Positions 7,830 through 14,214 of a DNA stretch of 17,499 nucleotides are shown in pieces. The DNA is from an uncultured Gemmataceae bacterium (GTDB lineage Bacteria; Planctomycetota; Planctomycetia; Gemmatales; Gemmataceae): the NCBI GenBank assembly GCA_937922175.1, contig CAKZUU010000121.1, positions 1 to 17,499 of the forward strand, read 5' to 3'. Under the pieces are notes generated by a model that saw nothing but the letters and a program-made list of their open reading frames with translations, was not told the origin of the DNA and did not search any database. The position numbers and the translations under genes were made by a program. How positions within the stretch are numbered: position 1 is the first letter of the stretch; the number at the start of each line of letters is the position of its first letter.

Positions 7830-10177
7830 TCGCCGGATCGCTCCAAGGGTAAATCCGCATCGCTCGTCCGCGTGGCAGCGAGGCGTGGGCCATACCGCGT
7901 CCTGGGCATTTTTCGGAATCGGCGAATCGTCCAATGATGGACCACACGCCGACAGACTTGCTCGATCTCGTTCGGCATCACGGGAGGAGTGGCCTGGTCA
8001 CTGTAAGCTGCCCATTCGCCAAGCTGTACCAGCGTGTTCCAATCTTGATCAGCACGGGCGCGAAGAGGGAGCGAATCAGCCCAACGGCTCAGAGTCTGCT
8101 GCGGGGGGCGTCCAAGGCCGGCCCAGCGACCTCTCTGTTCCATCAGCCACAGACAATGCAACACCTGTTCGCGCCAGGTCGGTCCAGGAGCTACTCGGAA
8201 GCGAGCCGTTCGGAGCCAGTCCAACCAGTCTCTCCGCCGCCACCACAGCAGCGCCACAATGCCGGCAAGCACGGTCAGCGTCGGTGCCGACGCGACGACG
8301 GCGGCTTTGATCGTTGTGAACCAAGGCCGACGAGGCCGGAGAACTTCGTACCCAGGCGTCGGCTCGACAATGAGCCAGCGCCCATCGCGTAAGAGCACCT
8401 CGGACCAGAAGTGCAAATCGGTGCGACGGATCGGCGTGTGTCTAGTCACTCGATCGAAGGATTGGGGAGAGGCATAATAACCCAGCACCAACCGAGCCGG
8501 ATACCCTAACTGCCTGAGCAACAGCGTGGTGGCTGAGGCGAACATATAATCCGGCCCCCGTTTGGTCTCGAGAAAATGCCATACAGGATCGGGGCAATCA
8601 TCCGGGGCAACTGCCTCGGGATCCAGGGTGAACTCGCCGCGCAGACGATCGATCACCGCTTCGATTTGCGCCCAGCCGCGTGGTCGATCGCCCGCCCACT
8701 CTTTCGCGAGTTGCCGATAATTTGTCGGTGCTTGTCGCAAATCGGCACTGACCCAATCGCCGAGAAAGGCGAAATCCCCCTTCCCAAGCGATTCGCCGGC
8801 CATTGTGAACGATTCGGTCGAAATGATCGTTCCCGACGGGATCGTCTTGCGTCCGTCCATGCGGAGCACACCGTCAAACTCCCAGACGAAAAAGTCCGGT
8901 CGATTAAGGCGTCCCACGCGGAACCGCTCCAGCAGCGGCGGAGTGGGAATCAAAGCGCCTTTGAGGGTCGCGATTTTGAGGCGGTGGAATTCAGTGGGTC
9001 CATACTGCGGTAATGGATCGCGTTGGATCGGCCGCATCCAACTTGAATCGTCTTCACGCTCGAAGCGTTTGGACCAGACTCGTCGTTCGGCTGTCTGCCA
9101 CAGCCCCCCCTCGTATTGTCCGTAAACTTCGACACGCAGGTGGATCGGGGTCCGACCCTCGATCTCGAAGAGAGAGCGAGCTGGTTGGTCTTCGGGCTTT
9201 CGCGGAGATTTCGGACCCTGTCGCAAGGTGTCGAAATCCCGACTGGGTCGCTTGTTGTCGGGAGGTCGGCCGGGTAATTCGCGAACGTCAGCCTTGCCCA
9301 GCGCTAGCATTCGTTCCAATTGTCGTTGCCGCGACTTGGGAGGCCCGTACATGTCGCTGACGGCGTCGTACAGGGCCGGATCCGGACTGTCGAGGAAGAG
9401 ATCCGATTCCACGAATCCTGTCGCTTGGGCATTCATGCCAGCGGTTTCTTCGTCCCCATCGTTGACTCCTCCGCGGCTGAACGGGTCGTAATCGCCGGTG
9501 CCACCGGAAGTCGGCAACCATTCGCCCAAAACGAGTTGGATTCGTCGCGGACCGACGAGGGCGACCATCCCTGCCAAGATGGCCAAGGTCCCGAAAACAA
9601 GCAGAGGCCCCAAGGGAAATCGCAATGCCGCCCGTCGAACCACAACTACGTCTTGGGCGCTCGCCGCCTCACGCCACTGCGATGCATGAAACAGGACCAG
9701 CCAGAGACTCCCGACCGCCGCCCAAAGTGTGAGCAGATACGGGATCGGTTTCTGGTCCCCCATTGCGCTGACGAACAAGATGTTGAACAAAGCGACGACA
9801 CCGGCCATCCGCAAGCAGAGGGGCCAAACCGCCAAGGCCGCAAAGCCGATCCCTAAGTTGCGTAATCCGTGGACAAGCTGCAATTCCAGCGGCAAACCGA
9901 CGTGGAACCAGTTACGTAAAAGCGGTTCAACCAGCAACGGACCGACGAGCAGTCCTGCCAGGATCACGCTCAACCAACGCGGTAGCCTCTGACCGTTCTT
10001 TGGGGACCCAACGCGGATGGCCACCACCGTCGCGATGAGAAATAAGATCGAGCCGAACGTCAGTCCAAAAATCGAGGGAATCCCGTCGCGATCACTCGCA
10101 ACTTCGACCGCGACATAGGTGATCGCGGCGAGCACCAAGGTCGTGACTCGCAGCGCGGGGGAGATGTCACGAACCAT
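7826..10177 (-). CDS. Membrane transglutaminase-like protein (TgpA/DUF3488-like) with catalytic Cys replaced
   Basis: A 783-residue membrane protein. The frame is open to 10399, but the ATG at 10177 (MVRDISPALR) is preferred: it overlaps the DUF58 gene end by 11 nt and places the start just before the first membrane helix. About seven N-terminal helices (8-28, 34-55, 69-88, 106-121, 122-140, 145-165, 188-208) precede a large outer-facing part. The transglutaminase core spans about 535-610: RGPDYMFASATTLLL, GYPARLVLGYY, DLHFWSEVL and LIVEPTPGYE. In the usual motif (RGxCxxFA) the Cys position is Asp543; His589 is kept and the third residue is Glu605 instead of Asp. One more helix lies at about 622-645, followed by a cytoplasmic DUF4129-like tail of about 135 residues. 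Classical thiol catalysis is therefore unlikely. The neighbours MoxR and DUF58 are standard partners of this family. Confidence 0.88.
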   Translation of the reverse strand: MVRDISPALRVTTLVLAAITYVAVEVASDRDGIPSIFGLTFGSILFLIATVVAIRVGSPKNGQRLPRWLSVILAGLLVGPLLVEPLLRNWFHVGLPLELQLVHGLRNLGIGFAALAVWPLCLRMAGVVALFNILFVSAMGDQKPIPYLLTLWAAVGSLWLVLFHASQWREAASAQDVVVVRRAALRFPLGPLLVFGTLAILAGMVALVGPRRIQLVLGEWLPTSGGTGDYDPFSRGGVNDGDEETAGMNAQATGFVESDLFLDSPDPALYDAVSDMYGPPKSRQRQLERMLALGKADVRELPGRPPDNKRPSRDFDTLRQGPKSPRKPEDQPARSLFEIEGRTPIHLRVEVYGQYEGGLWQTAERRVWSKRFEREDDSSWMRPIQRDPLPQYGPTEFHRLKIATLKGALIPTPPLLERFRVGRLNRPDFFVWEFDGVLRMDGRKTIPSGTIISTESFTMAGESLGKGDFAFLGDWVSADLRQAPTNYRQLAKEWAGDRPRGWAQIEAVIDRLRGEFTLDPEAVAPDDCPDPVWHFLETKRGPDYMFASATTLLLRQLGYPARLVLGYYASPQSFDRVTRHTPIRRTDLHFWSEVLLRDGRWLIVEPTPGYEVLRPRRPWFTTIKAAVVASAPTLTVLAGIVALLWWRRRDWLDWLRTARFRVAPGPTWREQVLHCLWLMEQRGRWAGLGRPPQQTLSRWADSLPLRARADQDWNTLVQLGEWAAYSDQATPPVMPNEIEQVCRRVVHHWTIRRFRKMPRTRYGPRLAATRTSDADLPLERSGE

Positions 10178-11444
10178 GTCGCGCCTCCGACCAGCCGTAG
10201 CGCAGCAGATGCGGGATTCGATGGGGGGCATCGAGAAACAGCCAGGGAGCAGGCCGCGGCGGAAGTTCGTTGCAGCGAGCCGTCGGCGAGAGAGGCTGGC
10301 CAAAGGCTGTTGCGCTGAGGACGACCCATCGTTGTCGTGGTTGGACCCGACCCCAGGATCGACGATCGGTGGTGATGATGACTTGCACGCCCGATTCAAA
10401 ACCCCGGCATGCGGGCAAACTTAGCAACTCGCGAAGCGAGACCGAGGAGTCATTCGGTAGCCGCGCGAGAGCGTCCATGATCCGCCGAACCTGTCCCGCG
10501 CCCGAAGCTGATGCCAAGGTCACGCCCGGGGCGACCAAACCGACTTGCACCCCGATCTCCAACCAACCGCGTGCCATGCTGGCTGCCACTCGGATGGCCC
10601 ACTCTTGACTACCGTCGCGACCCGATGCATGAATCGAGCAGTCCGTGTCGAGGACGATCTGGACCACAGGCCGCGAAGTCGCTTCAAATTCGCACACAAT
10701 CAAACGATCGTGACGAGCGGATTGAGGCCAATGAATTCGCCGAGGAGAGTCCCCCCGCCGATAGGGCCGAACCCCGAGCACCTCGCCCGTCGAGCCGACT
10801 TTCCGACGAGCCACATTCCCCTCGATCATGGCATCGCCGTCAAGACAAGGTGGCGGTCCGACAGGATACGACCGCGGCCAGACGATCAATCGCTTCTCGA
10901 CGACCGCCCGGCGACGGGCTTGCCACAAACCAAAAGGGAACCCAGTGAGCAACTCGGGTGCGCCGACAGGGTATTCCCCTCGAGCTTTGGTCACGAACTC
11001 CCACCGTGCAACGATTTCCTGCCGAGCCGGAATCGTCCCCAGGCGGACCGCGGCGTCACTCCGAGCGTCGCGAAGAACCAGTCCCGCAGCGGGCCAAGGC
11101 AAATGATTCGTCGCTGCCACCCGGACACTCACTCCGTCGCCTTCAACGCAGCGTTCCCGGTCGAAATTCCAGTGTGCCGACGTCCCACGAATGGTCAGCC
11201 CCGGCCAGCAAACGCCGATCCCCATGACCACGAGTAACCCGGCAGCCAACGCAAACACTCTCGGATGTAAGAACAAACCGCAGAGAACGGAGACCGAGGC
11301 CGCGAGAAGTAAGATGCCCAACGGATGGTAAACCCATCGGCGGATTCGAGCACTCAGGCCTGGAAAGAAGTCCCGCGTCGCCAAGGCTCGGAGCGACGAA
11401 ATCAGCTTCGAGGCGGCATTGGACGGCATGGCTGATACAACCAT
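10167..11444 (-). CDS. DUF58 domain-containing membrane protein
   Basis: A 425-residue protein with two membrane helices near the N-terminus (about 41-58 and 61-80), then a soluble part. The DUF58 signature lies at 220-244: GEVLGVRPYRRGDSPRRIHW, followed by QSAR. A VWA-like strand VVQIVLDTD follows at 260-268. In the MoxR/DUF58 systems this protein is thought to be the VWA-like partner of the ATPase; its exact function is not known. The start ATG at 11444 gives the longest product; an alternative ATG at 11429 (residue 6) would leave a longer leader from the TATAAT box at 11459-11464. It is first of four coupled genes, with its stop overlapping the next start by 11 nt. The first gene position and the AT-rich region upstream suggest that it carries the promoter of the cassette. 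Confidence 0.9.
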   Translation of the reverse strand: MVVSAMPSNAASKLISSLRALATRDFFPGLSARIRRWVYHPLGILLLAASVSVLCGLFLHPRVFALAAGLLVVMGIGVCWPGLTIRGTSAHWNFDRERCVEGDGVSVRVAATNHLPWPAAGLVLRDARSDAAVRLGTIPARQEIVARWEFVTKARGEYPVGAPELLTGFPFGLWQARRRAVVEKRLIVWPRSYPVGPPPCLDGDAMIEGNVARRKVGSTGEVLGVRPYRRGDSPRRIHWPQSARHDRLIVCEFEATSRPVVQIVLDTDCSIHASGRDGSQEWAIRVAASMARGWLEIGVQVGLVAPGVTLASASGAGQVRRIMDALARLPNDSSVSLRELLSLPACRGFESGVQVIITTDRRSWGRVQPRQRWVVLSATAFGQPLSPTARCNELPPRPAPWLFLDAPHRIPHLLRYGWSEARHGS

Positions 11445-11726
11445 CGTCTCACGACCTTATTATAAGTAATCTATGGTAGTACATTTTTATACCAGCAGCA
11501 ATATGGTTCCTACGCCGTGGCCCCGGTGAATGTTCGCCATCCCCGTAATATCACCAGGCCCTGGCCCAGCCGACAATCCGTTGAAGCGATTCCCTGGGAG
11601 AGGTGAGAGGTGGAGCAACGGGGGAAGGCCCAGCCGTTGAACCTTCCCGCTCTCCGGACATGCTTCCGTTGTGTGACCCGTCGCGACGGCTCGTGATCGT
11701 CGCGTCGGCGTCTACGGCCGAAAGAG
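11445..11726. other. Intergenic region before the DUF58 cassette
   Basis: Between the DUF58 start and the end of the 224-residue lipoprotein gene there is no convincing gene. It holds the AT-rich promoter-like patch, an imperfect direct repeat (GGCCCAGCCG at 11563-11572 and 11627-11636, each followed by TTGAA after 8 or 0 nt), and two hairpins downstream of the lipoprotein gene. The hairpins are GGGAAGG/CCTTCCC with a 13-nt loop (11622-11648) and CGCGACG/CGTCGCG with a 9-nt loop (11682-11704). Neither has a T-run on the - strand, so terminator function is uncertain. Confidence 0.35.
11459..11464 (-). promoter_or_regulatory. Perfect -10 box TATAAT upstream of the DUF58 cassette
   Basis: On the - strand the sequence reads TATAAT in an AT-rich patch (about 11455-11510) that stands out from the GC-rich surroundings. 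No good -35 hexamer sits 16-18 nt upstream. If used, transcription would start near 11452, leaving only about 8 nt before the ATG at 11444 or about 23 nt before the ATG at 11429. Confidence 0.4.
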
Positions 11727-12401
11727 TCATGGAGATGAGGAGTCCTTGGCTGGCGGTCTCTGCACTTCGGTCACTTCGACGACGGTCAGGCTACTCAGGG
11801 CCGGGACTCGGCTCTCCACCCGAACCATGCCACCTGGCACCTTCGCACTGGTCCACACTTTGTGCAGGATTTCTCCAGCTTCGACTCGCCCCTTGAACGT
11901 GAACCACCGAGCTTGCACGTCTCCAATCGGGGTGTTAAGCGTCTCTTCACCCTCCTCGATCGGTTTGCCGCCCCGACCGATCGACTTCGGATCGGTTCCC
12001 TTCAAGACCAGCGCCGTTCGGACATGTTCGTGACGCATGGGAGGATTCTCCTCCTTGCGACCGTCGGGGTAAACAGTGGTAATTTGCTCTTCCACGACAG
12101 CGAGATCAGGAGTCAATTCGGCGAGTTTCAACACTTTGGTGGAGACCGTTCGATTGTTCCCGTGTTGATGCGTGTCCTTAATCACGACGGTTGTGCCCAC
12201 GGGAAAACTTGCCCAGTCTTGGTAGAGTGGGTTGGGCAACTCTTCAAACTGGTCCGATGGGATCGGCAGCGGACCAGCTGTGGGTTGTTCCGTCGAATGA
12301 CCGGCCACGCCGATCGTCCTCTCGCTCGTGCTGCAACCGATAACGAGCGCGATCGGGAGACTCACGCTCAGCAGAATGAGGTTTCGTAGAAACTGTTTCA
12401 T
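11727..12401 (-). CDS. Putative lipoprotein of 224 residues, unknown function
   Basis: The frame opens upstream, but the ATG at 12401 gives a clear lipoprotein signal: MKQFLRN, a hydrophobic stretch, and the lipobox VIGC with Cys23. A GGAAC site lies about 8 nt before this ATG. The mature part begins with a linker rich in Thr, Pro and Ser, followed by a compact beta-rich domain from about residue 55 (WASFPVGTTVVIKD) to the end. The C-terminal segment KVWTSAKVPGGMVRVES resembles a pattern I associate with small beta-rich planctomycetal lipoproteins whose role is unknown; this is memory of a pattern, not a search. It lies downstream of the 69-residue lipoprotein gene, separated by 138 nt that contain a possible terminator, so it may have its own promoter. 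Confidence 0.75.
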   Translation of the reverse strand: MKQFLRNLILLSVSLPIALVIGCSTSERTIGVAGHSTEQPTAGPLPIPSDQFEELPNPLYQDWASFPVGTTVVIKDTHQHGNNRTVSTKVLKLAELTPDLAVVEEQITTVYPDGRKEENPPMRHEHVRTALVLKGTDPKSIGRGGKPIEEGEETLNTPIGDVQARWFTFKGRVEAGEILHKVWTSAKVPGGMVRVESRVPALSSLTVVEVTEVQRPPAKDSSSP

Positions 12402-12454
12402 GATATGTTCCGATGAAACGATAGAATTCATTCAAGCGCCTCAAGAGAAAGACA

Positions 12455-12493
12455 GCCGAACCCCCCGACGCACCGCGGATCGGAGACTTCGGC
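12455..12493 (-). terminator. Possible terminator after the small lipoprotein gene
   Basis: On the - strand an outer stem GCCGAA / TTCGGC encloses an inner CCGA / TCGG stem and is followed by TGTCTTTCTCTTG, which is T-rich. It lies 47 nt after the stop codon of the 69-residue lipoprotein gene. The loops are large, so the structure is only moderately convincing. Confidence 0.35.
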
Positions 12494-12539
12494 CGGTAAC
12501 ATCGCTCGACGACGGAACAAATGCTCTCAGCCTGGCGGA

Positions 12540-12749
12540 TCAGCGTGATTTCTTGACGGGTTTCTGACCGCTGCCGCCTGTCGTTTCCTCATCCTCAGTC
12601 GCCTTGTCCTCTTTTTTAACCTGTTCCAGTTCTTCGGGGGTCAGCGGTCGAGTTGCTGGGACGGAACTACTCCCTCCACAACCAACAAAATAACAACTCG
12701 CCGCTACCAATGCCGACAAGAAAGCGCGTCGGCCACGAATCTCGTTCAT
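12540..12749 (-). CDS. Small putative lipoprotein, 69 residues
   Basis: The frame extends upstream to 12845, but the ATG at 12749 has an excellent GGGAGAG ribosome binding site and gives a lipoprotein signal: NEIRGRRAFLSALVAA followed by FVGC with Cys24, then GGSSS. The RRAFLSA segment resembles a twin-arginine motif, so export by Tat is possible. The mature peptide of 46 residues is highly charged (PEELEQVKKEDKATEDEE) and ends in a basic tail, KPVKKSR, with no predicted fold. Small lipoproteins of this kind are often found just downstream of DUF1559 genes in Planctomycetota; here the gap is 85 nt and holds a strong hairpin. Its role is unknown; a partner or accessory of the pilin-like protein is inference. 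Confidence 0.75.
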   Translation of the reverse strand: MNEIRGRRAFLSALVAASCYFVGCGGSSSVPATRPLTPEELEQVKKEDKATEDEETTGGSGQKPVKKSR

Positions 12750-12752
12750 AAT

Positions 12753-12759
12753 CTCTCCC
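12753..12759 (-). promoter_or_regulatory. Strong ribosome binding site GGGAGAG of the small lipoprotein gene
   Basis: On the - strand GGGAGAG precedes ATT and the ATG at 12749. It repeats the 3' arm of the hairpin at 12770-12811 and so could pair with that hairpin's CCCTCTCCC arm instead. Confidence 0.7.
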
Positions 12760-12769
12760 AAATGATAAA

Positions 12770-12811
12770 CCGTCCAACCCTCTCCCAGCACAAAACCGGG
12801 AGAGGGGACGG
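12770..12811 (-). terminator. Strong hairpin between the DUF1559 gene and the small lipoprotein gene
   Basis: On the - strand the stem CCCTCTCCC / GGGAGAGGG (9 bp, perfect, 11-nt loop) is extended by CCGTC / GACGG after a 3-nt bulge. It is followed by TTTATCATTT. It starts 24 nt after the DUF1559 stop codon. It could act as an attenuator or mRNA-stabilising structure that keeps DUF1559 expression above that of the downstream lipoprotein. Confidence 0.6.
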
Positions 12812-12834
12812 CGATGCAAAAGACCGGAAGGAGT

Positions 12835-13926
12835 TCACAGATCACCAGCGTTCACCGGCGCGCCATCATCGATGACGCACAACCGCATGAACAAGACGGA
12901 GTCGACAGAGTAACGGATGTGGCGGACGGAGCCGTCACCAAACACCGCGTTGATCCCACTCGGGTGGGCAGAGCCGAAGTTCCGCCGCCAGATGTTCACC
13001 GTCGAGGCGGGGTCGTTCCAGTAGTTGAAGTAAGGCGGTGTCATGATGAGGTCCGAATCCTGCGAGGGCCGGAAGTGCCACCGGATGCAATCCTCATCCC
13101 AGCCGTTGTTGTTCCAGCGTTCGTTATCGCCGCCTTCCGAGCCGTAGCGTTGGTCGGATATAGCTTTCTCGGCGACCATGATACTGTTGCTGGTGCCGTC
13201 TTTGACATCGGCGATTCGTCGGCGAGCGCCGCGGCCGGACCAGACGATGTAACCACGGCGGCCCGGGGTGTTGCCGAGGTTCGGTGTGGCGCGTTCGTCA
13301 GCGGCTGGAGACAGGCCCACCGGCGCAGGCGGGATACCGGTGATATTGTCATTTTCAGGCGGGAACATGCCCGAAGGCGGCCAGTACTCGATGATCGAGC
13401 CTTGGAAATAACCGGCGCAACCAGCGTAGTCGAGTCGGCCAAACATCCCCGTGCCGTACGCCGTCGGACCGCGGCGAGCCGGGCAGTAGTAGATCGGAAT
13501 CAGCTGTTGCGCGACAATATTTTCCGTACTGAAGTCCGGGGGCGGGTTGGTCAGGGGAGCCATCCGATAAACGTTGTCTTGTTCAATGTATGGCAGGATC
13601 CGGAAGAAGTGATTCCAGCCGTTCGGGTGGTCGGCGCGGCAGCATGTGGTTCCACCATAAGCCGGCGGCACCTCGTCATAGTTGTTTCGCCCTGAAAGAC
13701 GCGGGTCGCCATCATACGGCCCTTGCGGGAAATAGCCGAAGGCCGATTCGTGGTTCATGAATGCCAGACCAATCTGCTTCAGGTGATTGGCGCATTGCGT
13801 GCGGGCGGCGGCTTCACGCACTTTCTGAACCGCCGGCAACAACAGACCGATCAACACGGCGATGATCGCAATCACCACCAATAGTTCGATCAGCGTGAAG
13901 CCGATCCTCGGACGACGTTGAGACAT
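12835..13926 (-). CDS. DUF1559 protein, type IV pilin-like
   Basis: A 363-residue protein with a type IV prepilin N-terminus: short basic leader MSQRRPRIG, cleavage expected between Gly9 and Phe10, Glu14 at mature position 5, and a hydrophobic helix FTLIELLVVIAIIAVLIGLL. The DUF1559 (SBP_bac_10-like) domain follows, with the family motifs CANHLKQIGLAFMNHE near 45-60, FRILPYIEQ near 108, VKDGTSNSIMVAEK and the C-terminal SAHPSGINAVFGDGSVRHI (His321). The ATG at 13926 has a GGAGG site 8 nt upstream; the longer frame start at 13944 lacks one. Such proteins are present in many copies in Planctomycetota; they are probably exported and assembled or anchored at the inner membrane by a type II/IV-pilus-like system. 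The function is not known. It is first of a likely unit with the small lipoprotein. Confidence 0.95.
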   Translation of the reverse strand: MSQRRPRIGFTLIELLVVIAIIAVLIGLLLPAVQKVREAAARTQCANHLKQIGLAFMNHESAFGYFPQGPYDGDPRLSGRNNYDEVPPAYGGTTCCRADHPNGWNHFFRILPYIEQDNVYRMAPLTNPPPDFSTENIVAQQLIPIYYCPARRGPTAYGTGMFGRLDYAGCAGYFQGSIIEYWPPSGMFPPENDNITGIPPAPVGLSPAADERATPNLGNTPGRRGYIVWSGRGARRRIADVKDGTSNSIMVAEKAISDQRYGSEGGDNERWNNNGWDEDCIRWHFRPSQDSDLIMTPPYFNYWNDPASTVNIWRRNFGSAHPSGINAVFGDGSVRHIRYSVDSVLFMRLCVIDDGAPVNAGDL

Positions 13927-14214
13927 TGAAGAAACCTCCCTCAAAAGAGCGAACTCAAACCGCAGGCAGTATTGTGGGAGGTCGCATTAGCGTTCTTTTA
14001 ACCGGCGATGAATAATTCATGAAACTCATCCCTGTCGCCGAAACATCTGAGCTGAAAACAATTGCGGTCGTGACCCGGAACGTAACATCTTGGTTACCCT
14101 TTGGGCAATCGGTGCCCTCCGCCGCGGGCGCGTCGCGTCGTGAGCTTCGCGAACCTCTGGACAGTGACGAATCGAGCCGATTAGACTAAAGACGGTCCGC
14201 CGAGAGTGATTCCC
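13927..14214. other. Divergent intergenic region between the DUF1559 and DUF1501 genes
   Basis: This 288-nt region must hold the promoters of both genes. It contains a 13-nt palindrome, ATGAATAATTCAT (14008-14020), which is itself flanked by CGGCGA (14003-14008) and TCGCCG (14035-14040), and a small hairpin GGGCA/TGCCC (14103-14117). The palindrome is a candidate operator. No gene is visible in it. Confidence 0.35.
14158..14187 (+). promoter_or_regulatory. Sigma-70-like promoter of the DUF1501 gene
   Basis: TGGACA (14158-14163, 5 of 6 to the -35 consensus), an 18-nt spacer, and TAGACT (14182-14187, 4 of 6 to the -10 consensus). The expected transcription start near 14194 leaves a 5' leader of about 21 nt before the ATG at 14215. 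Confidence 0.4.

Noticed and set aside
7558..8310. Open frame of 250 codons on the + strand
   Set aside because: It is antisense to moxR and the transglutaminase-like gene and shows no motif or RBS.
10177..10399. N-terminal extension of the transglutaminase-like protein
   Set aside because: The extension lies wholly within the DUF58 gene, has a low-complexity composition, and the ATG at 10177 fits a normal coupled overlap and membrane start.
12814..13695. Open frame of 293 codons on the + strand
   Set aside because: It is antisense to the DUF1559 gene, which has a prepilin N-terminus, family motifs and a strong RBS.
14206..14214. GTG start for the DUF1501 gene
   Set aside because: It would use up part of the GAGAG ribosome binding site, which is better placed for the ATG at 14215.
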